DNA of 64,000 nucleotides from Stappia sp. WLB 29 (GCF_023507705.1 NZ_JALBGD010000004.1:447856-511855), one strand, 5' to 3'. Positions 41,959-50,884 are shown, counted from the stretch's first letter. Program-made: numbers and translations. The notes: generated from the letters alone by a model not told the origin.

Positions 41959-42552
41959 GTGGCAATCCGCGAACGCACATCCCAGAAGAACCGCACCCGC
42001 GAGGCGATCCTTGCCGGCGCGCGTGCCCTGATCGAGCGCGGCGAGCCGGTGACCGTCACCGCCGCGGCGGCCGAGAGCGGCATCTCCAAGGCGACGGCCT
42101 ATCGCTATTTCTCCGATCCGGCGGTTCTTGCGGCGGAGGCGGGCCTTGCGGTCGAGGTGCGCGACTACGCGGAGATCGTGCAAGGCTGCGACACTCCGCG
42201 CGAAAAGGTGCTGGCCGTCAGCCTCTACATGCTCGACCTGGCGCTGGCCCATGAGGGCGCCTTTCGCCAGTTCCTGGCGCGCAATCTCGACTGCTGGCTG
42301 GCCGAAGCGGGAGGGGAGGCACCGCGCCGCGGCGCCCGCCGCGTTGCCATGTTCCGCCAGGCGCTCGGCGATGTCCGGCCGGCCCTGCCGGCGGACCGGC
42401 TCGCCCTCCTGGTCGGCGCCCTGTCGGCGGCAACCGGCACCGAGGCGATGATCGCGCTCACCGACATTGCCCGCCTGTCGCCGGACCAGGCCCGGCAGGC
42501 CGTGCGCGAAATGGCCGAGGCGATTCTCGACCGGTTCCTCGGCGTGCCGTGA
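41959..42552 (+). CDS. TetR/AcrR family transcriptional regulator
   Basis: A 197-residue one-domain-plus-ligand-domain regulator. The N-terminal helix-turn-helix is REAILAGARALIERGEPVTVTAAAAESGISKATAYRYFSDP (written in parts: REAILAGARALIERG, then VTAAAAESGISKATAYRYF, residues 14-52), which is the TetR DNA-binding signature. The remaining helices form the ligand domain. The GTG at 41959 has GAGG eight bases upstream. It diverges from a cupin gene and very likely represses it and itself at the ACAAGT repeats. The ligand is unknown. Confidence 0.92.
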   Translation: MAIRERTSQKNRTREAILAGARALIERGEPVTVTAAAAESGISKATAYRYFSDPAVLAAEAGLAVEVRDYAEIVQGCDTPREKVLAVSLYMLDLALAHEGAFRQFLARNLDCWLAEAGGEAPRRGARRVAMFRQALGDVRPALPADRLALLVGALSAATGTEAMIALTDIARLSPDQARQAVREMAEAILDRFLGVP

Positions 42553-42570
42553 GAGGGGACGGCGGCCGCC

Positions 42571-43209
42571 TCAGACCTTCTGCGCCACCAGAAACCGTGC
42601 CTTGCGCGAGGCCGGGTGCAACTCGGCTTCGAGGATCCTGAAGCCTGCATCGACCATCGCCTGGTCCAGCTCGGCGATGCTGAAGAAGCCGACATGCGGT
42701 GCCTTGCCGACCAGCTGCATCGCCTTGATCAGCGGCAGCATGTACCAGCCCCAGCTTTTCAGGCAGACGGTCTTGGAGATCAGCAGCCCGCCGGTCTTCA
42801 GCCGGGCTCTCAGCGCGGCGAGCGTCGCCGGCAGGTCTTCCGCCATGTGCAGCATGTTGAAGGCCAGCACCGCATCGAAGGGCGGGGCGCCGGCCGCCAT
42901 CTCCGCCTGTCCGGCCTCCGTGACGCTGGCCTTGCGGAAGGCGACATTGCCGGCCCCGGCGGCCGCGGCCTTCTCGTTGGCGATGGCGATCATCTCAGCC
43001 GAGATGTCGGTGCCGAGATAGCTGCCCGTGCCTGCGGCCAGCCGCAAGGCCGTCGTGCCGGTGCCGCAGCCGACTTCCAGCACCCGATCCTGCGGCGTCA
43101 GCCGCGCGGCCGTCGCCTCCAGCGTCCGCCGGTAGGACGCCTCGTCCCTGATCGGGTCGGCGGCATATTTGCGGGCCGCCTTGTCCCAGAACTCGTCCTG
43201 CCTGCGCAT
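42571..43209 (-). CDS. Class I SAM-dependent methyltransferase
   Basis: A 212-residue methyltransferase. Motif I is VLEVGCGTGTTALRLA (residues about 43-58), the acidic motif II residue is in SYLGTDISAEMI, and motif IV is DAVLAFNMLHMAEDLP. A hydrophobic block, VCLKSWGWYMLPLIKAMQLVG, follows near residue 155, hinting at a lipid or hydrophobic acceptor as in UbiE/phospholipid methyltransferases. The ATG at 43209 has AAGGGG three to five bases upstream. It diverges from a LysR regulator and converges with the tetR gene 18 bases away. The LysR protein may control it. Confidence 0.87.
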   Translation of the reverse strand: MRRQDEFWDKAARKYAADPIRDEASYRRTLEATAARLTPQDRVLEVGCGTGTTALRLAAGTGSYLGTDISAEMIAIANEKAAAAGAGNVAFRKASVTEAGQAEMAAGAPPFDAVLAFNMLHMAEDLPATLAALRARLKTGGLLISKTVCLKSWGWYMLPLIKAMQLVGKAPHVGFFSIAELDQAMVDAGFRILEAELHPASRKARFLVAQKV

Positions 43210-43311
43210 CGCCCCTTGCTCCGTCTGCGGGTCGTCGATCCGGCTCTTGTCTAGCTCAGGGGCCTTCCGGAAGAAATTGCATAAAAGCGCAGCTTCGTTA
43301 TACGTTTTTGC

Positions 43312-44208
43312 ATGAATTCGCCGCTCCGTCCCGCCTTCGACTGGAACCGTCTGCGCGCCTTTCTCGTCACCGCCGAGGAGGGCTCGCTCTCGGCCGCCGC
43401 CCGCACCCTCAAGCTGACCCAGCCGACGCTCGGCCGCCAGGTTGCCGCGCTGGAGCAGGAGCTCGGCGTCGCCCTGTTCGAGCGGGTCGGCCGCTCGCTC
43501 AGCCTCACCCGCTCCGGGCTCGAACTGCTGGAGCACGCCCGCGCCATGGGCGAGGCGGCGGGCCGCGTCTCGCTGGCCGCCTCCGGCCGGGTCGAGGCGG
43601 TCGCGGGCGAGGTCACCGTCACCGCCAGCGACGTCGTCTCCGCCTGGCTGCTGCCGCCGGTGCTGGAGCGCCTGCGCGAGGCCGCGCCCGGCCTGTCGCT
43701 GGAGATCGTCGCCACCAACAGCCTGCGCGACATCCGCCGCCGCGAGGCCGACATCGCCATCCGCCATGTCGAGCCGCAGGACGGCGAGTTGATCGCCCGG
43801 CGGATGCCCGACATGCAGGCCCGGCTCTACGCCTCGCGCGATCTCATCGCCCGCCGCGGCGGGCCGCCGCGCGATGCCGCCGCGCTCTCCGCCTGGCCCT
43901 TCGTCGGCTTCGAGCGGTCCGACCGCTTCCGCCTGGCGCTCAACGCGCAGGGCCTGTCGCTGACGCCGGACAGCTTCCCGCTCGTCAGCGACAACGGCGT
44001 CGTCGCCTGGCACTACGTCCGCGCCGGGCTCGGCGTCGGCGCCATGATCGACGACGTCGCCCGCCTCGCGCCGGAGGTCGAGTGCCTGCTGCCGGAGCTT
44101 CCCGCCATTCCCGTTCCGGTCTTCGTGGTCACCCACCGCGAGCTGCACACCAGCCGGCGCATCAGGATCGTCTTCGACCATATCACGGCGATGCTGGGCG
44201 GGGATTGA
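43312..44208 (+). CDS. LysR family transcriptional regulator
   Basis: A 298-residue LysR regulator. The N-terminal winged HTH is FDWNRLRAFLVTAEEGSLSA with AARTLKLTQPTLGRQVAALE (residues 9-50) and LGVALFERVGRSLSLTRSG after it. The C-terminal periplasmic-binding-like effector domain starts near residue 95 (EVTVTASDVVSAWLLPPVL). It is divergently oriented to the methyltransferase gene, 102 bases apart, the classical arrangement for LysR control of a neighbour. The start at 43312 is close to TACGTTTTTGC, without a clear Shine-Dalgarno sequence. The effector is unknown. Confidence 0.92.
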   Translation: MNSPLRPAFDWNRLRAFLVTAEEGSLSAAARTLKLTQPTLGRQVAALEQELGVALFERVGRSLSLTRSGLELLEHARAMGEAAGRVSLAASGRVEAVAGEVTVTASDVVSAWLLPPVLERLREAAPGLSLEIVATNSLRDIRRREADIAIRHVEPQDGELIARRMPDMQARLYASRDLIARRGGPPRDAAALSAWPFVGFERSDRFRLALNAQGLSLTPDSFPLVSDNGVVAWHYVRAGLGVGAMIDDVARLAPEVECLLPELPAIPVPVFVVTHRELHTSRRIRIVFDHITAMLGGD

Positions 44209-44512
44209 TTGGCACGGGAGCGGGGATAGGGCGGAGCGGGCGCCCGGCTCGGCAGGCCGGTCCGGGCGGTTCCCCCGGCGTCCGCCGCGCGCACTTGTCC
44301 CCGCCCTATCCCCGTTTGCGCAGGCGCGGGCGACTTGGCGAGATTGCGACGATTGAGACGCGCAAACCCGATTTTGAGACGGAATTTTGCAAAATCCGTC
44401 TCGAAATTTCTCGAAATCCGGCACGCCGTCCCGGCATGCAAAAAGGGCGCGCCCTTGGCTGGCGCGCCCTTCGGATTCATGCAGGTCTGCTGGGCAGACG
44501 GGCTCTCGCGCC
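44209..44512. other. Intergenic region with large inverted repeats between lysR and rplT
   Basis: Contains no gene. CGGGGATAGGGCGG (44221-44234) is exactly complementary to CCGCCCTATCCCCG (44301-44314), a 14-base inverted repeat separated by 66 bases. A second inverted repeat GAGACGGA...TCCGTCTC (44376-44402) surrounds TTTTGCAAAA. The rplT terminator closes the region. The direct repeats TTGAGACG (44354-44361 and 44374-44381) are also present. Confidence 0.65.
44440..44471 (-). terminator. Intrinsic terminator of infC-rpmI-rplT segment
   Basis: On the minus strand, an 11-base-pair stem AAGGGCGCGCC / GGCGCGCCCTT with a seven-base loop is followed by TTT (plus-strand stem at 44443-44453 and 44461-44471, A tract 44440-44444). 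It lies 41 bases beyond the rplT stop. Confidence 0.85.
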
Positions 44513-44872
44513 TCAGGCTGCGAGCGCGCCCTTCGCCTTCTCGGTCAGCTCCTTGAACGCATCCGGCTCGCGGATGGCGATGTCGGAGAGGACCTTGCGG
44601 TCGATCTCGATGCCGGCCTTGTTGAGGCCGTCGATGAAGCGCCCGTAGGTCAGGCCGTGCTCGCGGACAGCGGCGTTGATGCGCTGGATCCAGAGCGAAC
44701 GGAAGTTCCGCTTGCGAACCTTGCGGTCGCGATAGGCGTACTGGCCGGCCTTCTCGACGGCCTGCTTGGCGACGCGGATCGTGTTCTTGCGACGACCGTA
44801 GTAGCCCTTGGCGGCCTTGAGGACCTTCTTGTGCTTGGCGTGGGCGGTGACGCCCCTTTTGACACGCGACAT
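44513..44872 (-). CDS. rplT: 50S ribosomal protein L20
   Basis: A 119-residue basic protein matching L20 over its length: [60 protein letters not shown] and [21 protein letters not shown]20 is an early assembly protein of the large subunit. The gene follows rpmI by 39 bases and ends at a strong intrinsic terminator. In most alphaproteobacteria pheS would follow; here it is about 14 kb away on the opposite strand, and the terminator closes the unit. Confidence 0.98.
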   Translation of the reverse strand: MSRVKRGVTAHAKHKKVLKAAKGYYGRRKNTIRVAKQAVEKAGQYAYRDRKVRKRNFRSLWIQRINAAVREHGLTYGRFIDGLNKAGIEIDRKVLSDIAIREPDAFKELTEKAKGALAA

Positions 44873-44911
44873 GGGATGTAACTCCTTGAAAAGTCTAGAA
44901 CGCCGTCAGGC

Positions 44912-45109
44912 TCAGCCGTAGGGCAGGAACTTCTTGACGATGCGGGCATCGGGCTCGGCCAGGGTGGTCGTGCCGCGCGCGTTGCGGATGAACTTGGCGG
45001 AACGCTTGATCATCCCGTGACGCTTGCCCGCCTGAGCGGTCTTGACCTTGCCGGTCGCGGTCAGTTTGAAGCGCTTCTTGGCGCCGGACTTCGTCTTCAG
45101 CTTGGGCAT
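44912..45109 (-). CDS. rpmI: 50S ribosomal protein L35
   Basis: A 65-residue basic protein with the L35 sequence pattern [40 protein letters not shown] and a terminal KKFLPYG. It is the first gene of the rpmI-rplT pair and has its own promoter (45254-45282) downstream of the infC hairpin, so it can be transcribed separately from infC. The start is the conserved MPKLKTKSG. Confidence 0.98.
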   Translation of the reverse strand: MPKLKTKSGAKKRFKLTATGKVKTAQAGKRHGMIKRSAKFIRNARGTTTLAEPDARIVKKFLPYG

Positions 45110-45253
45110 TTTGCATCCTTTCTCGACCCGGCGGTGCTGATCCGCCGGTTGTTGTTGGAAGCCGTTTTATGAGCCGCCACGGCATGCCCTTTTGTCGCGG
45201 GCTCCGGCCGAAACACGGCCGGTCCCGTGAAGCCGGGCGGCTCGGGACACGGG

Positions 45254-45282
45254 CTTATAGGCAAAGCGGCCGGGAAACGCAA
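45254..45282 (-). promoter_or_regulatory. Sigma-70-type promoter for rpmI-rplT
   Basis: On the minus strand TTGCGT (45282-45277) is followed after exactly 17 bases by TATAAG (45259-45254). This is one of the best -35/-10 pairs in the window and lies about 145 bases upstream of rpmI. Confidence 0.7.
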
Positions 45283-45341
45283 GCGCTCCGGCGGCTTTGC
45301 GGGGCCTCGTGCCGCCCTTTTGTCGGCCCGCACCCGAAACT

Positions 45342-45375
45342 GCGAAACCCGGCCCCTTTCGAGGCCGGGTTTCGC
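45342..45375 (-). terminator. Hairpin downstream of infC
   Basis: GCGAAACCCGGCC (45342-45354) pairs perfectly over 13 bases with GGCCGGGTTTCGC (45363-45375) across an eight-base loop. It begins 42 bases after the infC stop. On the minus strand it is followed by AGTTTCGGG, so termination efficiency is uncertain. Confidence 0.65.
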
Positions 45376-45416
45376 GAAAAACCGCCGCTTGCCGCGGCCG
45401 TGTCGGGCGGCAGGCG

Positions 45417-45959
45417 TCAGCGCGCGATCGGCGCCAGCACCATCACCATCTGGCGGCCTTCCAGCCGCGGGTGGGATTCGACCTTGGCGAATTCCGCCGT
45501 CTCGTCCCGCACCTTGTTGAGCAGCGCGACACCCAGGTCCTGGTGCGCCATTTCGCGTCCGCGGAACCGCAGGGTGACCTTGACCTTGTCGCCCTCGTCG
45601 AAGAAACGCTTCATGTTCCGCATCTTCACCTCATAGTCATGGGTGTCGATATTCGGACGCATCTTGATCTCTTTGACCTCGACGACCTTCTGATTCTTGC
45701 GCGCCTCTGCGGCTTTCTTCTGGCTCAGGTACTTGTACCTGCCGTAATCCAGGATCTTGCAGACGGGGGGCGAAGAGTTCGGAGAAATCTCGACAAGGTC
45801 CAGACCGGCCTCTTCGGCCATCCTCAAGGCGTCTTCCGTGGGCGTGACACCGAGGTTCTGTCCATCCTGATCGATGAGCTGGACTTCTCGAACGCGGATC
45901 TCTTGATTTGTGCGCGGGCCTTCCTTGGTCGGCGGCGGTGCGCGGTATGGACGGCGAAT
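45417..45959 (-). CDS. infC: Translation initiation factor IF-3
   Basis: A 180-residue IF-3. The N-terminal domain shows [15 protein letters not shown] and [26 protein letters not shown]; the C-terminal domain [20 protein letters not shown] and [21 protein letters not shown]. The proposed start is the ATT at 45959: it gives the standard product beginning RRPYRAPPP and has AGAGGAG ending nine bases upstream. No ATG lies nearby in frame except one ten residues further upstream, inside the ribosome-binding region. AUU starts on infC are known to allow IF-3 to repress its own translation in other bacteria. IF-3 binds the 30S subunit and checks the initiator codon-anticodon pair. Confidence 0.95.
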   Translation of the reverse strand: MRRPYRAPPPTKEGPRTNQEIRVREVQLIDQDGQNLGVTPTEDALRMAEEAGLDLVEISPNSSPPVCKILDYGRYKYLSQKKAAEARKNQKVVEVKEIKMRPNIDTHDYEVKMRNMKRFFDEGDKVKVTLRFRGREMAHQDLGVALLNKVRDETAEFAKVESHPRLEGRQMVMVLAPIAR

Positions 45960-46038
45960 GGTCGCAATCTCCTCTAACATTTCAACGACTTGGCGAAACC
46001 GGCTCTCGGCCGGAGGCTCTGCCTTGCAACACAAATAC

Positions 46039-46060
46039 CCCGAACGCCATGCGTCGGGGA
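46039..46060 (-). terminator. Hairpin between glycosyltransferase gene and infC
   Basis: On the minus strand CCCCGACGC-ATG-GCGTTCGGGG forms a nine-pair stem with one bulge, followed by TATTTGTG. It probably ends the upstream glycosyltransferase transcript before infC. Confidence 0.5.
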
Positions 46061-46116
46061 GGCTTTGTACGCCGCAAGGCGCCAGGCCACGAAAATCGAG
46101 CGAAAACGGGCCTGAG

Positions 46117-47325
46117 TCAACCGGTTTCGCTGGAAGCTCCGTTCCGGCGCTGGCGCTCGTTGCCGATCAGCCTGTCGTAGACGGCAAGCGTTGCCGCGCA
46201 CATCGCCTCGACGGTGAAGTCGCGCCGCACATGGGCGAGCGCCCGTGCGGCCAGCGCCGCGCGGTCCTGCGGCGCGAGCGCCAGCATTTCGGCCAGCGCC
46301 GCGGCAAGCGCGGCGGCATCGCTCGCCGGCACGCGCCAGCCGGTGCGCTCATCGTCTGCGACCTCGGGCGGCGCCAGCACCGTCTCGGGCACGGCGCCGA
46401 GGTTCGTCGCGACCACCGGCACGCCGGCGGCCTGCGCCTCGACGGCGGCCCGCCCGAAGGCTTCCGGCTCGATCGAGGCGACCACCGCGACATCGGCAAG
46501 GGCAAGCGCTGCGGCGACATCCGCGCAGTGGCCGACCAGCCGCACCCGGTCGCCGAGGCCGGCATTGGCGATTCGTGTCTTCAGCTCCGCCGCATAGGTC
46601 TCCCGGCCCTGGGCATCGCCCGCCAGAATCGCCGTCCAGTCGGCAGGCGCCTTGCGCGAGGCGGCGAGCCGCGCCAGCGCATCGATCAGCACCGTCTGGC
46701 CCTTCCAGTGGGTGAGACGGGCAAGATTGAGGATCACCCGCTCGCCGTCCTGAAGGCCCCAGGCGTCGGCGAGGGCCTGCCGGCGCTCGGGCGAAACGGA
46801 CGCCGGATCGAGCGCGGCAAGGTCGGAGCCGCGATGGATGACGGTGATGCGGTCCTTTGCGAAAGGGTGCCGCTCGGCGATCAGCGCGGCCGTGTAGCGG
46901 GAGTTGGCGATCACCGCATCGCCCCGCGCCATCACGGAATTATAGAGCCCTTTCAAGATATTGGTCTGGTTGTAGATGCCGTGATAGGTGGTGACGAAGG
47001 GCAGGCCGAGCCGCCGTGCGGCGATCAGTGCCGACCAGGCCGGCGCGCGCGAGCGGGCATGGATCAGCTCCACCCCTTCCTTGCGGGCCAGGCGCGTCAG
47101 CGCGCCGGCATTGCGCCAGATACCCAGCGGCGATTTTCTCGCCAACGGCAGCGTCACATGTTCGGCGCCGACAGCCTCCAGCTCCGCCACCAGACGGCCG
47201 CCGCGACTTGCCACGATGGCCCGTTGCCCGGCTGCCACCAGTGCCCGCGCCACGTCGACGGCGGTGCGCTCGGCACCGCCCGTCTGGAGGTCCGGAATGA
47301 CTTGCAGCACGGTTCGGCGGGTCAC
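46117..47325 (-). CDS. GT4 glycosyltransferase
   Basis: A 402-residue GT-B enzyme. The acceptor side begins [26 protein letters not shown], typical of lipopolysaccharide-core and capsule transferases, and [13 protein letters not shown] and [21 protein letters not shown] (E-x7-E) mark the nucleotide-sugar domain. The GTG at 47325 is chosen since CAGGAG ends five bases upstream; the longer reading from 47406 has no supporting site. The protein lacks a signal peptide and acts at the cytosolic membrane face. It is monocistronic, upstream of infC, and diverges from an alpha/beta hydrolase gene. The sugar and acceptor are not defined. Confidence 0.9.
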   Translation of the reverse strand: MTRRTVLQVIPDLQTGGAERTAVDVARALVAAGQRAIVASRGGRLVAELEAVGAEHVTLPLARKSPLGIWRNAGALTRLARKEGVELIHARSRAPAWSALIAARRLGLPFVTTYHGIYNQTNILKGLYNSVMARGDAVIANSRYTAALIAERHPFAKDRITVIHRGSDLAALDPASVSPERRQALADAWGLQDGERVILNLARLTHWKGQTVLIDALARLAASRKAPADWTAILAGDAQGRETYAAELKTRIANAGLGDRVRLVGHCADVAAALALADVAVVASIEPEAFGRAAVEAQAAGVPVVATNLGAVPETVLAPPEVADDERTGWRVPASDAAALAAALAEMLALAPQDRAALAARALAHVRRDFTVEAMCAATLAVYDRLIGNERQRRNGASSETG

Positions 47326-47443
47326 GAGGGCTCCTGTCGGATGGGGCAAGCGAAAGCCCGGCGCGGACTTTTCAAGGCTCGCGACCTGTGCCACATCGGG
47401 CGGCAATCAGGCAAGATGAACGGGCAAGGAAGCGGAGGCAGCG

Positions 47444-48256
47444 ATGGACGGGCAGGCTCAGGATCAGGTGCGCCATATCGAGGTCGGTGCCGACAGGCGG
47501 CGCATCGCCGTCCTGCGCGAGGAGGGCGCGCCGGGGCGCTGCGGCGTGCTGTGGCTGTCCGGCTTCAAGTCCGACATGGCCGGCACCAAAGCGGAGGAGC
47601 TTGCCGCTTGGGCGCGCGCCACGGGCCGCGCCGTCACCCGGCTCGACTATTCCGGCCACGGCATCTCGGATGGCGCCTTCGAGGACGGCACGATCTCGCG
47701 CTGGGCCGAGGAAGCGCTGGCCGTCCATGCCGCCTTCTGCCGCGAGTCGACCATCGTCGTCGGCTCGTCGATGGGCGGCTGGATCGCGCTGCTGCTGGCG
47801 CGGGCGCTGGCCGCCCGGCCGGTCGCGTCCGCGCCGCTCGCCGGCATGGTGCTGATCGCCCCGGCGCCGGACTTCACCGAAGAGCTGATGTGGAAGCACG
47901 AGTTCACCGACGAGATCCGCGAGACGATCCTGCGCGAGGGCCGTTTCGAGCGCCCGTCCGAGTACGACCACAGCCCGTATGTGATCACCCGCGCCCTGAT
48001 CGAAGACGGCCGCGACAACCTGCTGCTCGGAGGCCTGATCGAGACCGGCTGCCCGGTCACCATCCTGCAGGGCCAGCGCGACGATGCCGTGCCCTGGCGC
48101 CATGCGCTGCGGCTGACCGAGTGCCTGGCGCTGGACGATGTGGTGCTGACCCTGATCAAAGACGGCGACCACCGGCTGTCGCGGCCGCAGGACATCGAGC
48201 GGCTGATTGCCGCCGTCGAGGTCCGCGCGACCGAGGCCGAGGCCGAGGCCGGCTGA
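47444..48256 (+). CDS. Alpha/beta hydrolase, ABHD10-like
   Basis: A 270-residue serine hydrolase. The catalytic elbow is Ser109 in VVGSSMGGWIAL; an Asp in QGQRDDAVPW and a His in KDGDHRLSRPQD complete the triad. LWLSGFKSDMAGTKAEELAAW and RLDYSGHGISDG are typical of the ABHD10/bacterial esterase subgroup. Human ABHD10 hydrolyses acyl glucuronides and depalmitoylates proteins; the bacterial substrate is unknown. Start ATG at 47444 follows GGAGG. It ends 174 bases before a patatin-like lipase gene on the same strand. Confidence 0.9.
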   Translation: MDGQAQDQVRHIEVGADRRRIAVLREEGAPGRCGVLWLSGFKSDMAGTKAEELAAWARATGRAVTRLDYSGHGISDGAFEDGTISRWAEEALAVHAAFCRESTIVVGSSMGGWIALLLARALAARPVASAPLAGMVLIAPAPDFTEELMWKHEFTDEIRETILREGRFERPSEYDHSPYVITRALIEDGRDNLLLGGLIETGCPVTILQGQRDDAVPWRHALRLTECLALDDVVLTLIKDGDHRLSRPQDIERLIAAVEVRATEAEAEAG

Positions 48257-48430
48257 CCAGGCCGCACGCCGGGCTGGCCTGCGTCCCTTTGCCCGTTCTT
48301 TTTGCAGGGGGGTCATCGGTTTGTCTTATTTCGCGCAAAGGCTTGGGCAGGCATGATCGGTCCTGCGCAGCCGGCAGGGGAGCGCCCCGCGGGCGAACGC
48401 GCGCGGACAGCAAGCGGAGGCAAGCAATCC

Positions 48431-49465
48431 ATGGCAGCACGCAGGCGTTTCATCCTGGCGATCGACGGAGGCGGTATTCGGGGGCTGATCCCGTTGCGAA
48501 TCCTCGAGACGCTGGAGGCGCGGCTGCGCGTGCTCGGCAAGACCCAGCCTCTCCATCGCTATTTCGACATGATCGGCGGCAGTTCCACCGGCGGACTGAT
48601 TGCCGCGGGCCTTGCCGCCCCGCGCCCCGACGACACCAGCGGCGCACCGGCGGCCGGAATTTCTGAGCTGCGCCGCTTCTTCGAGGTGGAGGCGCGCGAG
48701 GTCTTCCGCCGCAAGAGCCTGTTCGAGCGCTTCGTCGCCAACCCGCGCGCGGTGTTCGACGAGCGCTACGACGAGCGGCCGCTGGAGCGCATCCTCAAGG
48801 ATCAACTCGGCTGGACCTCGCTGCAGTCGGCGCTGACCCGCGTGGTGCTGACGGCCTATGACCTCGGCCGCCGCGAGGCGGTGTTCATGACCAACGGGCG
48901 TCAGAGCGACGGCAGCCGGCCGGACGACTACTATTTCTGGCAGGCGGTGCGCGCGACCACGGCGGCACCGGCCTATTTCGAGCCGATGCGCACGGAAAAC
49001 CTGACCCATGGCGACGAGCGGGTGCTGATCGACGGCGGCGTCGTCATGAACAACCCGGTGCTGGCGGTCTGGCTGGAGGCGATGAAGATGGGCTGGAAGC
49101 CGGAGGAGATCACCATTCTGTCGCTCGGCACCGGCGCCGACATCCGCCGCTCCTGGAGTTTCCGCGAGGCCGCGTCCTGGGGCCCGCTCGGCTGGCTGCT
49201 GCCGGCAAACGGCGTGCCGCTCCTTTCCGTCCTCGCCCATGGCCAGTCGACCACCGCCGCCTATCAGGCCGAGCGGCTGCTTCCGGCCGCCGGTATCGGC
49301 GAGGTGGTGCGCCTCGACGGCGACCTGCCGGCCGGGGCGGAGGCGATCGACAACACCCGTCCGGGCAACATCATTGAGCTGAACGGCGTCGCCGACCGCA
49401 TCATCCGCGACAACACCCAGCTGCTCGACCGCCTCGCGCAGGAGATGAGCGAGTGGCCCGAATAG
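48431..49465 (+). CDS. Patatin-like phospholipase
   Basis: A 344-residue patatin-family lipase. The oxyanion loop is GGGIRG (residues 13-18), the nucleophile Ser52 in GGSSTGG, and the catalytic Asp in VLIDGGVVMNN. LAIDGGGIRGLIPLRILETLE resembles the bacterial CapV/eukaryotic patatin type rather than YchK/RssA. The ATG at 48431 has GGAGG ten bases upstream; there is no signal peptide, so action on membrane phospholipids from the cytosol is likely. No cyclic-nucleotide synthase or other CBASS gene lies nearby, so a defence role is not supported here. Confidence 0.9.
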   Translation: MAARRRFILAIDGGGIRGLIPLRILETLEARLRVLGKTQPLHRYFDMIGGSSTGGLIAAGLAAPRPDDTSGAPAAGISELRRFFEVEAREVFRRKSLFERFVANPRAVFDERYDERPLERILKDQLGWTSLQSALTRVVLTAYDLGRREAVFMTNGRQSDGSRPDDYYFWQAVRATTAAPAYFEPMRTENLTHGDERVLIDGGVVMNNPVLAVWLEAMKMGWKPEEITILSLGTGADIRRSWSFREAASWGPLGWLLPANGVPLLSVLAHGQSTTAAYQAERLLPAAGIGEVVRLDGDLPAGAEAIDNTRPGNIIELNGVADRIIRDNTQLLDRLAQEMSEWPE

Positions 49466-49615
49466 CGAGTGTCCGTCTGACGCCGCGCCTTTTTCGATTT
49501 ATGGTTAACCGTCCGTAAACGCTCCGGCGCGACACTGGATGTGACCGTCGGCGCACTGCGTCGGCGGGAAGGGCCAGCGCGGAACGAAACCCGCGCGGAA
49601 CGAAAGGAGCCGGCC

Positions 49616-50884
49616 ATGTCGCGAATGCGTGCATCAGCCATGTCCCCGAGCGGCCGATCCCACAGCGCCCGGCCGTGCCGCGAAGGGCGCCCGCTTCTGC
49701 TCGCCCTTCTGGCCACCGCATGCGTTGCCGGCCTTGCCGTCGTGGCGCCGGCGCCCGCAGGCGCTGCGCCCCTGCCGCGCGAGAAGCCGGCGAGCCTGAT
49801 CGCCGCCGAGGCGATGTCGCGGTTGGACGAGCGGCGCGTGACGACGACGCGCGTCCTGCCGTCGACCGATATCGGCGACCTCGTCGATGCGCGGTCCAGT
49901 GCCGCGGCAGCGCCCGCCGGCGAGGTCTATTCGAGCTTCGCTGCTGCGCCCCTGCCGCGTCCGGCCCCGGCGGAGCGTCCCGTCGTCGTGGCCGCCGCGC
50001 CCGTCGAGCTGGCATCCGCTCCTTCCGGGCTTTCGCCTTCTGCCGTGCGGCCCAGTGCGGTCGCCAAGGATCTTTTCGGCGCCATGCGGGCGCCCGCACC
50101 GCTCGCCGCCAGGTCCATCGGCTCCTATGCCAAGGGCTGCCTTGCCGGGGCGACGGCGCTCGCCGTCGACGGGCCGGCCTGGCAGGTCATGCGCCTGTCG
50201 CGCAACCGCAACTGGGGCCATCCGCAGCTTGTCGACATGTTGCAGCGCCTGGCGAATGACGCGCCGGCGCTCGGCTGGAACGGCCTGCTGGTTGGCGATC
50301 TCGCCCAGCCGCGCGGCGGGCCGATGACCTCCGGCCATGCCAGCCACCAGATCGGCCTCGATGCCGACATCTGGCTGACGCCGATGCCCGGCCGCGCGCT
50401 GTCGCGCGAGGAACGCGAAACCATGTCGGCGGTCTCGATGCTGAAGGGCTCGTCCGAACTGCCGGGCGCCGACCGCGGCGTCGATCCGGCGAAATGGAGC
50501 GCATCGCGCGCCCGGCTGATCCGCCGTGCCGCGCAGGACCCGCGCGTTGCGCGCATCTTCGTCCATCCCGGCATCAAGCAGGCGCTGTGCCGTTTCGAGA
50601 CCGGCGAGCGCGGCTGGCTGCGCAAGGTCCGGCCCTGGTGGGGCCACCACTACCACTTCCATGTGCGCATCGCCTGTCCTGAGGGGAGCGTCGGCTGCAA
50701 GGATCAGGACGCGCCGCCGCCGGGCGACGGCTGCGGCCGGGAACTCGCCTGGTGGCTGTCCGACGAGCCCTGGGTGCCGAAAAAGCCGAAGAAGACCGAC
50801 AAGCCGGCCGCGCCTGCGAAGAAGAAGCACATGACGCTGGCGGCCCTGCCTCAGGCCTGCACCGAGGTTCTGGTGGCAAGGTAG
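49616..50884 (+). CDS. mepA: Penicillin-insensitive murein endopeptidase
   Basis: A 422-residue exported LAS metallopeptidase that cleaves D-Ala-meso-DAP cross-links in peptidoglycan. The catalytic region shows GGPMTSGHASHQIGLDADIWLTP with the H-x-x-G-x-D-x-D zinc set and later WWGHHYHFHVRIACP with the H-x-H. An N-terminal hydrophobic segment (RPLLLALLATACVAGLAVVAP, residues 25-45) is a signal peptide or anchor; the Cys in LLATAC is not in a strict lipobox. Residues 50-160 form a Pro/Ala-rich spacer of about 110 residues that most MepA proteins lack, and the C-terminus has a lysine-rich KKPKKTDKP tail before a final Cys. AAAGGAG lies six bases upstream of the start. Confidence 0.92.
   Translation: MSRMRASAMSPSGRSHSARPCREGRPLLLALLATACVAGLAVVAPAPAGAAPLPREKPASLIAAEAMSRLDERRVTTTRVLPSTDIGDLVDARSSAAAAPAGEVYSSFAAAPLPRPAPAERPVVVAAAPVELASAPSGLSPSAVRPSAVAKDLFGAMRAPAPLAARSIGSYAKGCLAGATALAVDGPAWQVMRLSRNRNWGHPQLVDMLQRLANDAPALGWNGLLVGDLAQPRGGPMTSGHASHQIGLDADIWLTPMPGRALSREERETMSAVSMLKGSSELPGADRGVDPAKWSASRARLIRRAAQDPRVARIFVHPGIKQALCRFETGERGWLRKVRPWWGHHYHFHVRIACPEGSVGCKDQDAPPPGDGCGRELAWWLSDEPWVPKKPKKTDKPAAPAKKKHMTLAALPQACTEVLVAR

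Larger units (their letters stand above)
45110..45416. other. Intergenic region between infC and rpmI
   Basis: The 307 bases hold the infC hairpin (45342-45375), the rpmI promoter (45254-45282) and a roughly 145-base rpmI leader rich in short inverted GC repeats (for example CGGCCG...CGGCCG near 45205-45225). A leader of this length could carry L20-type autoregulation known from other bacteria, but I cannot show the structure. Confidence 0.55.

Noticed and set aside
48431..49465. Patatin-like protein as a CBASS (CapV) effector
   Set aside because: No CD-NTase, CapB/CapC or other defence gene lies within reach; neighbours are housekeeping or hydrolase genes.
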